A stretch of DNA of 62,239 nt from Acidimicrobiia bacterium. GTDB taxonomy: Bacteria; Actinomycetota; Acidimicrobiia; Acidimicrobiales; Aldehydirespiratoraceae. The translations under genes and the position numbers were made by a program. Under the pieces are notes generated by a model that worked only from the letters and a program-made list of their open reading frames with translations, searched no databases and was not told the DNA's origin. Location: the NCBI GenBank assembly GCA_022828135.1, contig JAJEJB010000025.1, forward strand, positions 1-62,239, written 5' to 3'. Below are positions 50,994 through 59,700 of the stretch, in pieces. Each line of letters opens with the position of its first letter. Position 1 is the stretch's first letter.

Positions 50994-51081
50994 TCCTGAA
51001 CGACGCGGCATTCGGGGTTAACCGCATCGTTTTGGGCGAGGCAGTCGGACCATGCGAGTAGGCAGACCGATGCATACCGTA

Positions 51082-51110
51082 TTGCAGATTCTCTGCAGCT
51101 ACGATAGAAT
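51082..51110 (+). promoter_or_regulatory. promoter of the AbiL-type pair with internal inverted repeat
   Basis: TTGCAG (51082-51087) and TAGAAT (51105-51110) are 17 bases apart. The spacer starts with part of an inverted repeat GCAGA-TTC-TCTGC (51084-51096) that overlaps the -35, a possible operator. The region is AT-rich compared with its surroundings. Confidence 0.6.
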
Positions 51111-51188
51111 TCTCGCAGGAGTTCGACACTAGAAATGTTCTGTGTGTCCACAGTAAGCGCGATGGACTACAAGATAAAGGAAGTGAGT

Positions 51189-52487
51189 ATGCTCCTTCGA
51201 TTCGAGGTAGCAAATCACCGCTCCATCTGCGAGCCGGTTGAATTGTCGATGTTCGCAATGGATAAGGATCGCGCCGCGGCTCGCCAGGTCGCGGGACTCG
51301 ACCCCCGTATCCTTACGATCGCTGCCCTCTACGGTGCCAACGGCTCGGGCAAGACCAATCTCATCGACGCGCTGTCATGGCTGTCGCATGCGGTGCGGTT
51401 TTCCTTGCGCTCCTGGGAGGATGAGATTCCGGTTGACCCGTTCAGCTTCTCGCCGGAGTCACCAAGGCCGACGAGTCTTGGTGTCGAGCTAGTCGTCAGC
51501 GATGTGCGCTACCGCTACGAGTTGCAACTGGACGCGTCCAGGGTGGTGTCCGAGGCGCTCTACAGCTATCCGCAGCAGCGCCGCCGCACGCTGTTCGAGC
51601 GAAATGAAGAAGACTGGGCATTCAGGCGCGGTACCCGCTTCAGTGGCGGCGGGCGCGAGTTGATCACGCCGACCACGCTGGTGCTGTCGGTCGCAAACCG
51701 TCTGACAGAGGAGATCAACGTGGTGGCACGCTGGCTGCGCAACGTCCGCTTCGTCGGCTATTGGCCTCGGGCGTTCATGGCACCCGAAGCAAGGCTGTAC
51801 CGTCCCGGCTCCCGATGGATGCACGACTGGGATGACCGTCTGATGGGCCTGTTCGACGAATCGACAGCGCGGGACCGAGAAGGCGAGGACGCTGCGGCCG
51901 CATCGACCCATCAGCAACGCGACCGGGCGCTTTCGATGCTCAAATTCGCGGACCTCGGCGTCCAGGGTGTAGAGGTTGTGGATCAGCCACTCGGCGCCAG
52001 TCCGCGCAATCGCGGTCGCAGGTTGAGGCTCTTGCACGACATCTCTGGTGACCCGCACCCTCTGGAACTCGGCGACGAGTCCGACGGGACGCTTATCTGG
52101 CTCAGTCTGATACCGGAACTGCTCTCGGTTCTCGATGAGGGAGGCCTCATCGTGGTCGACGAACTGGACGCCAGCCTTCACCCAGTGATCTCCGGAAAGC
52201 TCGTCGAGATGTTCCAGGATCCGTCGACCAACCCGCTTTGCGCTCAGATCATCTTCACAACCCACGACACGAGCCTGCTGCAGTACTTGAACCGCGACGA
52301 GGTCTGGCTGACGTCCAAGAGGCCCGATGGCAGCACAGAGCTGACGCCGTTGTCGGACTACCGCGGCACGAACGTCCGCCGGTCCACGAACCTCGAGCGC
52401 GGCTACCTCGAGGGGCGGTTCGGAGGAGTGCCAGTCGTGGACGAGTTCCTGGTGCGCGAAGTCATGGCCGGCGTTCACCGCGACTGA
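51189..52487 (+). CDS. AAA ATPase of the AbiLi/RloA type
   Basis: The 432-residue protein starts at the ATG of MLLRFEVANHRS after AAAGGAAG; the upstream in-frame ATG codons lack this. Walker A is LYGANGSGKTNL (K55) and Walker B is LIVVDELDASLHP near residue 320, followed by an IIFTTHDTSLL switch region; this is the SMC/OLD-like AAA_15/AAA_21 layout. It is followed two bases later by an RloB-family gene, the pairing of AbiL abortive-infection systems. ATP-driven sensing of phage is expected to release the partner's activity. It is on the strand opposite the flanking methylase genes. Confidence 0.9.
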   Translation: MLLRFEVANHRSICEPVELSMFAMDKDRAAARQVAGLDPRILTIAALYGANGSGKTNLIDALSWLSHAVRFSLRSWEDEIPVDPFSFSPESPRPTSLGVELVVSDVRYRYELQLDASRVVSEALYSYPQQRRRTLFERNEEDWAFRRGTRFSGGGRELITPTTLVLSVANRLTEEINVVARWLRNVRFVGYWPRAFMAPEARLYRPGSRWMHDWDDRLMGLFDESTARDREGEDAAAASTHQQRDRALSMLKFADLGVQGVEVVDQPLGASPRNRGRRLRLLHDISGDPHPLELGDESDGTLIWLSLIPELLSVLDEGGLIVVDELDASLHPVISGKLVEMFQDPSTNPLCAQIIFTTHDTSLLQYLNRDEVWLTSKRPDGSTELTPLSDYRGTNVRRSTNLERGYLEGRFGGVPVVDEFLVREVMAGVHRD

Positions 52488-52489
52488 GC

Positions 52490-53140
52490 ATGGCTCGGCG
52501 CCGATCAAACGAGAGACCGATGCGTCGGCGTGCGGCACGGATCGATCAGCGAACCCGCTTCGTGATCCTGTGCGAGGGCGAGTTGACCGAGCCCCATTAT
52601 CTGAAGGCGTTCGCCCGCCTCCCGAGTGTGCGGGCGGTGGCAACGTTGGACATCCGGGGAATGGGTTACGAACCCCGCAGGCTTGTGGAAGAGGCCAAGG
52701 ACGTGAGGCACCAGGAGCGGCGTCAGGGTTCGGGCTCCACACAGTATTGGTGCGTGTTCGATGTGGAGGCACCTCGGCAGCACCATCGACTACGCGAAGC
52801 CGTCCAGATGGCGCGCGACAATCAGATTGAGGTCGCAATCTCGAACCCGTGCTTTGAATTGTGGCTGCTTCTCCACTACATCGACCAGGAGAGTTGGATC
52901 GCCAACGAGGCCTGCCGAACACTCCGGCGCGGGCAGGATGGAGCGCAGGGCAAGGCGCTCGACGGTGCCGCATACATGCAGCGGCTAGCCAATGCGACAC
53001 GGCGGTCGAGACGGTTGGAGACACTGCATGAGCGTGCGGGCCGGGAGTTTCCCGACAACAACCCCTCATCCAGTGTGCATCGCCTTCTCCACGCCATCGA
53101 CCCGACCATGATCGCGGGCGAGGGCGAAGATGCTCACTGA
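52490..53140 (+). CDS. rloB: RloB-family protein (AbiLii-like effector)
   Basis: The 216-residue protein starts at the ATG, 2 bases after the ATPase gene. The RloB/TOPRIM-like pattern is FVILCEGELTEPHYLKAF (E29, E34), then VFDVEAPRQHH near residue 87 and ISNPCFELWLLLHYID near 110. The family is a likely nuclease partner of RloA ATPases. The longer possible N-terminus overlaps the ATPase gene and is rejected. Its stop overlaps a short ORF at 53130. Confidence 0.9.
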   Translation: MARRRSNERPMRRRAARIDQRTRFVILCEGELTEPHYLKAFARLPSVRAVATLDIRGMGYEPRRLVEEAKDVRHQERRQGSGSTQYWCVFDVEAPRQHHRLREAVQMARDNQIEVAISNPCFELWLLLHYIDQESWIANEACRTLRRGQDGAQGKALDGAAYMQRLANATRRSRRLETLHERAGREFPDNNPSSSVHRLLHAIDPTMIAGEGEDAH

Positions 53141-53405
53141 CCGAGAACTGTTCGAGATTCTGCTTGCTCGTGGAAGTCAAGGGATCGTGCCGGAACCCGC
53201 ATCACCTCGGTGGCCGAGACCGCCGCTTCGGCGGGTTGGGCAGGATCACGCATCTCGGGGAGGCGGAGGACTGAGAGTCATCGCAAACGCGGGATCACAG
53301 CAGGGTCTGCTGGGCCGGGCCAGCGGCTGCGGCCGCGACGGTGGCGGCGCCGGTGCGCAAGTTGGGCCAAGCCGTGATCAGGCTGTTGTAGGCCCCGGCC
53401 TCTGA
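53130..53405 (+). pseudogene. possible remnant of a third gene after rloB
   Basis: An ATG overlaps the rloB end and encodes MLTDRELFEILLARGSQGIV, which looks like a genuine N-terminus. After about 50 residues the frame turns low-complexity and runs antisense into the methylase gene. This suggests a gene truncated at the junction. It could also be chance. Confidence 0.2.
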
Positions 53406-54665
53406 GGCCCAACCACGATCATTGGCCTTCTGGTACAGCAGATAGGCGAGTTGGCGGGCTCGGTCGCCATAGCCGCCGAGGACGTGAAGGAACTCGGCCG
53501 CCTCGGACTCGGAGCGTTCCAGTGCCGCGGCCAAGTGCTGGGTCGCCTCCCAAACGGTGCGCCGCTCGTCGTCCACCGGGGAGTAGTCCGGAGGGAGTTC
53601 GCTGCGCTCATACAGGCGGAACTTCCCGGCGCGAGCCTCGCCAATGCCGGATTCCTCAATGCCGGCCAGAGACGTGTTCTTAGCCCGGGCGACACTGTCA
53701 GCATCGCCCGAGGGTCCGGGGCTGTAGCCGTGCTCGGCGAACCAGGTGAGCGCGAAGCGGGTGTCGGCGTCGAGTTCGGCCTCCTCACCGTCGAGAACCT
53801 CACCCAGCACATCGTTGATGATGGCCAGCGCCGCCGACACCGGCATCGACGACCCGTCGGCCTCCACCACACGGGCATACCGGGAGAACACCTTGATGCC
53901 AGGCCCGATGGCGGACTGCGCCATGTCCACCGGAGCAATATTGCCTGACTGCAACACCCGAACCGCGTCCGGCAACTCTTGTCGTAACGCGGCGATGAAC
54001 TCACCACGCGTAGCTAGAACCGCTGAAGTAGGCCGCGGCCGGCAGGCCAACACGATGGAAGACGCAAGGGCGTTGGTCCCGGAGGCAAGGAGACGGTTGC
54101 CCAACTCGGTCCGCATCGGCCATGTGGCGTTCACTTGAAGGCCTGCGTCGAGGACCGCTTGCAGGAACGTGTCCCAGCCGGTTGTGCGGATCTCACCTTC
54201 CTTGGTCTCGGTCGCCTTGTACGCGTAGTAGATCGTGGCCGGCACATCAGCCGGTTGGTGTTCGGCGACCTCGGACATGAACTCGGCCATTCCTGACTCG
54301 AAGTGCTCCTCGGCTTGAGCCCTTGAGCCCGCGCGGTACTGGTTCGCGATCAGCTCATCGGCCTTGGGCGTCAAGAGGGTCGAGCATTCGTCAGGCCACA
54401 CGTCGGACAGATTCCGTCGCAGCCACACGTAGAAGAAGTCCGACAGATCGGCATAGGAGATGTTGTCGTAGTAGGGCGGATCCGTGGAGATTGACGCAGT
54501 TCGTTCCGTACATTCGCGTATCCGCGCCCGGGCATCCCTCTGCTCAGCGTTTCCCTCTCCCACGCCCGGCAGCCGAGAGACGCCTTCAATGACAGCCTTC
54601 AGGATCAGACGGAGGGAACCGGTGGACGACGAGAACGGGTTCGCTTCCACGTAGTTCCACGTCAT
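53295..54665 (-). CDS. DUF1156 adenine-specific DNA methylase, C-terminal fragment
   Basis: The 456-residue frame starts at the ATG at 54665 but is open further upstream, reading NTFGRQAIPMTWNYVEANPF. It carries the methylase catalytic motif DPPYYDNISYADLSDFFY near residue 62. In full-length COG1743 proteins this segment directly continues the N-terminal domain encoded by 54662-56101. The ATG overlaps the N-terminal fragment's TGA (ATGA), so it may be translated by coupling. As it stands the AdoMet motif and the DPPY motif are on separate polypeptides. See the frameshift finding. Confidence 0.8.
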   Translation of the reverse strand: MTWNYVEANPFSSSTGSLRLILKAVIEGVSRLPGVGEGNAEQRDARARIRECTERTASISTDPPYYDNISYADLSDFFYVWLRRNLSDVWPDECSTLLTPKADELIANQYRAGSRAQAEEHFESGMAEFMSEVAEHQPADVPATIYYAYKATETKEGEIRTTGWDTFLQAVLDAGLQVNATWPMRTELGNRLLASGTNALASSIVLACRPRPTSAVLATRGEFIAALRQELPDAVRVLQSGNIAPVDMAQSAIGPGIKVFSRYARVVEADGSSMPVSAALAIINDVLGEVLDGEEAELDADTRFALTWFAEHGYSPGPSGDADSVARAKNTSLAGIEESGIGEARAGKFRLYERSELPPDYSPVDDERRTVWEATQHLAAALERSESEAAEFLHVLGGYGDRARQLAYLLYQKANDRGWASEAGAYNSLITAWPNLRTGAATVAAAAAGPAQQTLL

Positions 54666-56101
54666 CGGGATCGCCTGTCGCCCGAAAGTGTTCTCACGGT
54701 CTCACCCTTGGTGTTGTCCCAACCGGCGATCGTCGACCAGTAGTCGGCGCATTTGTCGATCACGAAAGCCAAGTACGTTATGACGGCGGCGGCGTAGGCA
54801 TCGGCACCTCTGCCGTCCTCGTGCAGTCGGCGACCGTCAACAGTCAGACCCGCTTCTATCGCATCCGACTTCACCTTCTTCGCCACCTCGCCGAGGAGAC
54901 CCGAGAATGTCGTGAGCGCCGTCAACTGCCTGGCCGTGAACAGCTCCTCCCATGTCGTGATCCCGTATCCGGGCGTCTTGAAGTCACGAGGATTCACGTG
55001 TATGGCACCGAGCGACACATTCGGGAGCGACGTAGTCGCGGCCTCCTCGGCTTCGGCCGATGAAGGCAGATATGTACGGGTTCGATCACCCTCAGCCACA
55101 ATTGCCATGAGCCTGGTCGCATGGCGACCCGCGAGTCCCTCCGCCCTTATGTGGCTGAAGGGGATGGCTGCACCCGAGGCGATGCAGCGGCCACCTCCGC
55201 GGTCGACCGTTCCCTTCGTGAGCGGCTCGCCGCCTTCTCGGATCGCATACATGATTAACCGGCTATTGCGATCGATGACGGGCTCGATCCAGACTGTGGG
55301 TTTGCCGGGCCGCTTGGCGAGCGTCCATGACGCGACTAGCGGCACATGGCCTGACCAGCTGGGGTCCGGCGACTCCACGGTGCGGGCCCAGATCCAGGCG
55401 ATGGGCGTGAGCTTCTCGCCGTCGGGGCCGGTGGCATCGGGGTATAGGTGCCCGATGCGGCGTTTGGCCTCGTCGCGCATCCACTGTCCGTACGCCTCGA
55501 TGTCGGCGGCAAGGCCCTGGGCCCGCTCCCAGGTGGTGAGGGTCTTGTCGATGCCGGGATGCACAGGCGGCATACCGGCGAAGCGGGGCGGGATTTCGAT
55601 CATCGCCTTGTTGATCAGCACCGCGACCGGGTTCAGGTCCCCGGCGAGTGCGGTGAGCCCGAGCCGCTGGGCCTCCAGCGGTATGGCACCTCCCCCGGCG
55701 AAGGGGTCCAGGACCGGCGGCGGGCCGTCGGGGAAGCACCGGTCGATCTCGGCCCGGGCCTCCGCCAACACGTCTGGGTTGTTCGAGTTCTCCCACTTGA
55801 CGAGCCGCTCCAGGATCCCGAACAGCCGCTGTCTCTCAGCGTCGATCCGGCCGAGGCGCCCGGCCCGCTCGTCTTCAGTCTCGCCGTCGGGCTCAGTGAA
55901 CTCGTCGTAGCCGGAGGGGTCGTCCACCAAAGACGCCCAGATCACCGCCCGGGCCGCTGCCAGCGGGCGCCGAGCCCACCACAGGTGCAGCGTCGACGGG
56001 TGCCCGTGGCGGATCGACTTCTCCCGCGCCGCCTCAGCGTTGATCGCCGCCAACGGCAGCGCCACCTCGATCAGCTTCGGCCTGTAGCCGCCGCCAGCCA
56101 C
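54662..56101 (-). CDS. DUF1156 adenine-specific DNA methylase, N-terminal fragment
   Basis: The 479-residue frame starts at the ATG at 56101. Residues 6-60 form the DUF1156 domain (KLIEVALPLAAINAEAAREK, STLHLWWARRPLAAARAVI). The AdoMet motif VLDPFAGGGAIPLEA lies near 136, followed by GDLNPVAVLINKAMIEIP. The protein ends ETVRTLSGDRRSR, where family members continue ETVRNTFGRQ. COG1743 methylases pair with DUF499 ATPases and SNF2/DUF3883 helicases in defence islands; both partners are in this window. The fragment is broken by a one-base frameshift near 54691. Confidence 0.85.
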   Translation of the reverse strand: MAGGGYRPKLIEVALPLAAINAEAAREKSIRHGHPSTLHLWWARRPLAAARAVIWASLVDDPSGYDEFTEPDGETEDERAGRLGRIDAERQRLFGILERLVKWENSNNPDVLAEARAEIDRCFPDGPPPVLDPFAGGGAIPLEAQRLGLTALAGDLNPVAVLINKAMIEIPPRFAGMPPVHPGIDKTLTTWERAQGLAADIEAYGQWMRDEAKRRIGHLYPDATGPDGEKLTPIAWIWARTVESPDPSWSGHVPLVASWTLAKRPGKPTVWIEPVIDRNSRLIMYAIREGGEPLTKGTVDRGGGRCIASGAAIPFSHIRAEGLAGRHATRLMAIVAEGDRTRTYLPSSAEAEEAATTSLPNVSLGAIHVNPRDFKTPGYGITTWEELFTARQLTALTTFSGLLGEVAKKVKSDAIEAGLTVDGRRLHEDGRGADAYAAAVITYLAFVIDKCADYWSTIAGWDNTKGETVRTLSGDRRSR

Positions 56102-56410
56102 GACCTGTCACGGTAGCCCGGCCCGCCGTACCGTCAGCGCACCGCCAGGCCGGCACGAGGTGCGTGCTCGAAGGAACACCCCCGCATCGACGGGTCGCAA
56201 GCGGGCGAAGGCGAGCCCACCAGCGCGACTTGTTCGTCGATATCTCCCGAAAGCGAGGCACAAGAGTGACTTATAATGTTATGCTGATACATGTAATGCA
56301 GTGTCGCCTGTGTGCTACAACCGCTTCCCGGCGAGGCTGCGCGTCGAACTCGACGCCGCGCGTCGTGTCGGGTGGTGCCTGTCGAAGTCACCAGCGACAA
56401 CATCGGCGAG
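56102..56410. other. divergent intergenic region with AT-rich core
   Basis: No convincing gene is seen. At 56263-56306 there is a sharply AT-rich stretch with a perfect TATAAT (56272-56277, plus strand), TACATGTA (56292-56299) and a near-repeat of ATGTTATGC/TGTAATGC. No clear -35 sits at the right distance from the TATAAT. The stretch probably holds promoters for both the methylase (minus) and the small SGHY gene (plus). Confidence 0.5.
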
Positions 56411-56715
56411 ATGGCAACACGGGGCAAGCGCATGATCTATGTGGTCGTCGGCGACCGGCTGCTGGTGGCACCGCGCGTGGTGATGGGCGAGCATATCTCT
56501 CACGCGGTGCTCGTCGGAGGCGGCCCGGTGAGTGCTGCTGGAGAATTCGAGGCGACGTTGACCGAGGGCACGGTGGAGATAATGGAGCTCGACAACATGA
56601 GCGGCCATTACCGTCCTGGGAGCAAGAGCCTCGAAATCGCAAGGCGGCCTTCGGAGGACGCGGCGCGAGGGTTCGAGCCGAGGGCGTGCGAGACTGGGGA
56701 CTGGAAGGATCATGA
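56411..56715 (+). pseudogene. small SGHY-motif protein gene with a C-terminal frameshift
   Basis: The ATG at 56411 begins MATRGKRMIYVVVGDRLLVA, then a beta-rich segment with VLVGGGPVSAAGEFEATL and NMSGHYRPGSKSLEIARR. The GGPV...GE and SGHYxP motifs recall small domains of bacterial polymorphic-toxin and related proteins; the role is unknown. After ARR the frame reads on to 56842, deep inside the next gene. The neighbouring frame instead reads AFGGRGARVRAEGVRDWGLE and stops at 56715, overlapping the next start by ATGA. One missing base near 56645 explains this. Confidence 0.5.
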
Positions 56716-59700
56716 CCGCGACCGAGCCATCCGCCGCTACTTCGATCTCGTCAGCGCTGGACGGAGTCCGACGGGCCATGCTCTGGGCCGACCTGGAGCC
56801 GGCCTGGGTCGAGGGTCTGCGCCACTGCAAGCGTCCAGTTGATCGCGACCGGATCATGGTCGCCGCGGGCAGACGGCTGCGGGTCTTCGACGAGGTCCCC
56901 GATGACTGGCTCCGGCTCCGGTGGCTGTCGGACATGGGCGTGGAAGTTCAGCTGCGGGCCGGTCAGGGATTGAGTGCAGAGCTCGGCGCGCTCGCGGCCG
57001 CGGAACTGCGCGAAGCGTCGGCTCGCATCAGCGACTGCTTCGATGCGCTGCGCGAGTCCGCTACGGCGGGTGAGAGCCTCCGCGAATGGGCGAGGAACAA
57101 TGTGGCTGCCGCCAACCGCATCCGCGACCTCGGACGGGCCGCCAAGAAGCTCGACGGTGCCGGACTCCTCGCCCTCGTGCCCGCGCATGACATCGAGTTG
57201 GCGATCCGCCTGGCCGAAGAGATGGCGAGCGGCAGCCGGCTCCGCGCAACCGTGCCGGAATCGCTTCGGATCTGGCGCGAGGACCTCCTGGTCTGGGCAA
57301 GGCGCTCCGATACCGCGTCGCGGCTTCCGGTTCTGCTTCGCCGCCTCATCGAAGAGACGACCCTGGTCGAACGGATCGACTTCCCCTCGGGCGTGGCGGT
57401 AGCGGTGCCGGGCTGGGACGGGATCGTCCGTTCGGGCGGAGGCAACCAGTTCGTGCCGGCCGGCGACTCGGGCTGGGAGGTCTCCGCGCAGCAGTCCCGA
57501 TCGGATCGCAAGGCTCGCGGCGACTACGCCAAGCGTGTCGAGCAGATCGAATCCGAGCGCCGCCGCGGCCTCGCCTATGTGGCAGTGGTCTGCGCCCCGT
57601 GGACCAAGGCACGGGACTTCGAGCAGGAGATGCGGACACGCAGGGACTTCCGCGAGGTGCGGGCCCTCAACGTCGACGACTTGGAGGCCTGGCTCGAATG
57701 CGCGCCCCAAGCCACCGTGTGGCTGCGCGAACAGATGGGCAAGCCGGTCCAAGGCGTCGGGCTGCTGTCGGACTGGTGGCATGAGTGGCTTGACACGACG
57801 AATCCGCCCCTTGGTGCCGACATAGTGCTGGCCGGGCGCGAGCGCGAAGCCGAGAGTCTGCGGGACCGCTGCATGCAACACCGTGGAGGCGTAGTCACTG
57901 TGGGCGGCAACCTCCACCGCGACGAGCTGCTCGCATTCATCGCGGCTGCCTTGTCGGGATCAGCGGGTTCGGACCGGGCGCTGGGCGGCGTGCTGTACTT
58001 GGACGATCCCGCAAGCGCTCGACAACTCCTTGGCGCGGGCGGGGAGGCTGTTGGTCCGGCCATCACGGCGGTGGTGCCGTCGGCTGAGTTCGTCCAGCGC
58101 CTGCCGCCAGGGCTGCGACACCGCGTGGTCGTGCCGTTGCCCGGCACCCCGCCGGCCGAGATCGTGGTGGCCGCGGTGGACTCGAAGCGTGTAGCCGAAC
58201 TGTTCCACGGCACCGGGACAGACTTCGACGACGCGCACCGGTGGGGAAGCCTCGCCCGCATGAGCCTGCTGGCTCTGCGCCGCAGCCTCGCCAGGCAGCC
58301 GGGACTCCAGCGCCCAATCTGGGCGACCAGTTCCATCGATCAGGTTGTTCGGCGGAGCCTGCTGCTGGGTGGCTGGGACGCGAGCCGTGACGGCGACCGC
58401 GAGGCGGTGGAGAAGCTGTCGGGCTGCCGGTACGTGGCGGCGACCGAGACGCTGAGCAAAGTCGACGCTGGCGACGCGCCCATGGTTCCGACCGGAGAGT
58501 TGTGGCACGTCGTGTCACCGGCGGATTCCTGGCTACTGCTGGACGGGCAGCTATCGCGCGACGACCTCAAGGACTTCGGCGAGTTGGCGTGTGAAGTGCT
58601 GACCGCGTCCGACCCGCTGTGGGGGCTCGCCGGCGACAGTCGTGTGGCCGCGCAGCTCAAGGGAGTCGGGGGCGGATACTCGCCCCAGCTCAGAAGGGGC
58701 ATCGCCACCACCCTGGCATTGCTGGGGAGCAGACCGCCCGCAGTTCGAGATGATGCATCCCGCTCGTCGGAGGCGGCTTCGCACATCGTGTGGAGCGTTC
58801 TCCGACGCGCCCAACAAGACCCGGCCGCCAAGACTTGGTGTGCCGTGTCCGAAGTGCTGCCGCTGCTGGCGGAGGCCGAGCCGGAGGCGGTAGTCGAAGC
58901 CCTGCGCGCCTGCCTGTCCCAGCCCCACGAGTTCGCTCGCGGGATGTTCGCCGACAGCGCCTCAGAGCGGTTCGGCCTCCCGGCGTCGTCGCCACACATT
59001 CGGGTTCTCGACGCGTTGGAGGTGGTGGCGTGGGCGCCGCAACACCTGATGGGCGTCCTGGAAGTGCTGGCCGGGCTCGCCGAGTTGGACCCGGGCGGGC
59101 GGTACGCGAACCGGCCCTCCGGGAGCCTGTCGTCGATCCTGTGCCCGTGGATGCCGCACACCGCGGCCTGCGCCGAGGACCGGCTCGAAGCGCTTCGGAT
59201 GCTGCGGCGGCGTCACGGCGCGGCGACCTGGCCTCTGATGCTGTCGATGCTGCCGGGCGGCCGGGACTATCAGATGGGCGACAAGGGTCCCCGCTACCGC
59301 GACTGGCGCAAGGGCGAGAAGCCGGCAACGCCTCAAGAGCACCGACGGATGGTCGCCTCCGTGGCGGAGATGCTGTTGGAAGAGGTGGGCGAGGACCCTG
59401 ATCGCTGGGGGGCGCTGATCGAGGCACTCCCGGCTCTTCCCCCCGACGTCCGCCGGCGAGCATGCACCGCGCTGAGCCGACTGGCCGACACGAACACCGA
59501 TGAAGCGCTCAAGCCGATCCTGTGGCCCAAGCTCAGGGATCTCATGGACCGACACCGGCAATACCGCGACTTTGACTGGGCGCTCCCCGAGTCCGATCTA
59601 GCGCTGGTCGAGAACCTGCTTGAGCGCCTGCGCCCCGCGGATCCCTCAACGGCGCACGGCCACCTGTTCTCCCCCGGCCTCATGCACGTCGACGGCGTTT

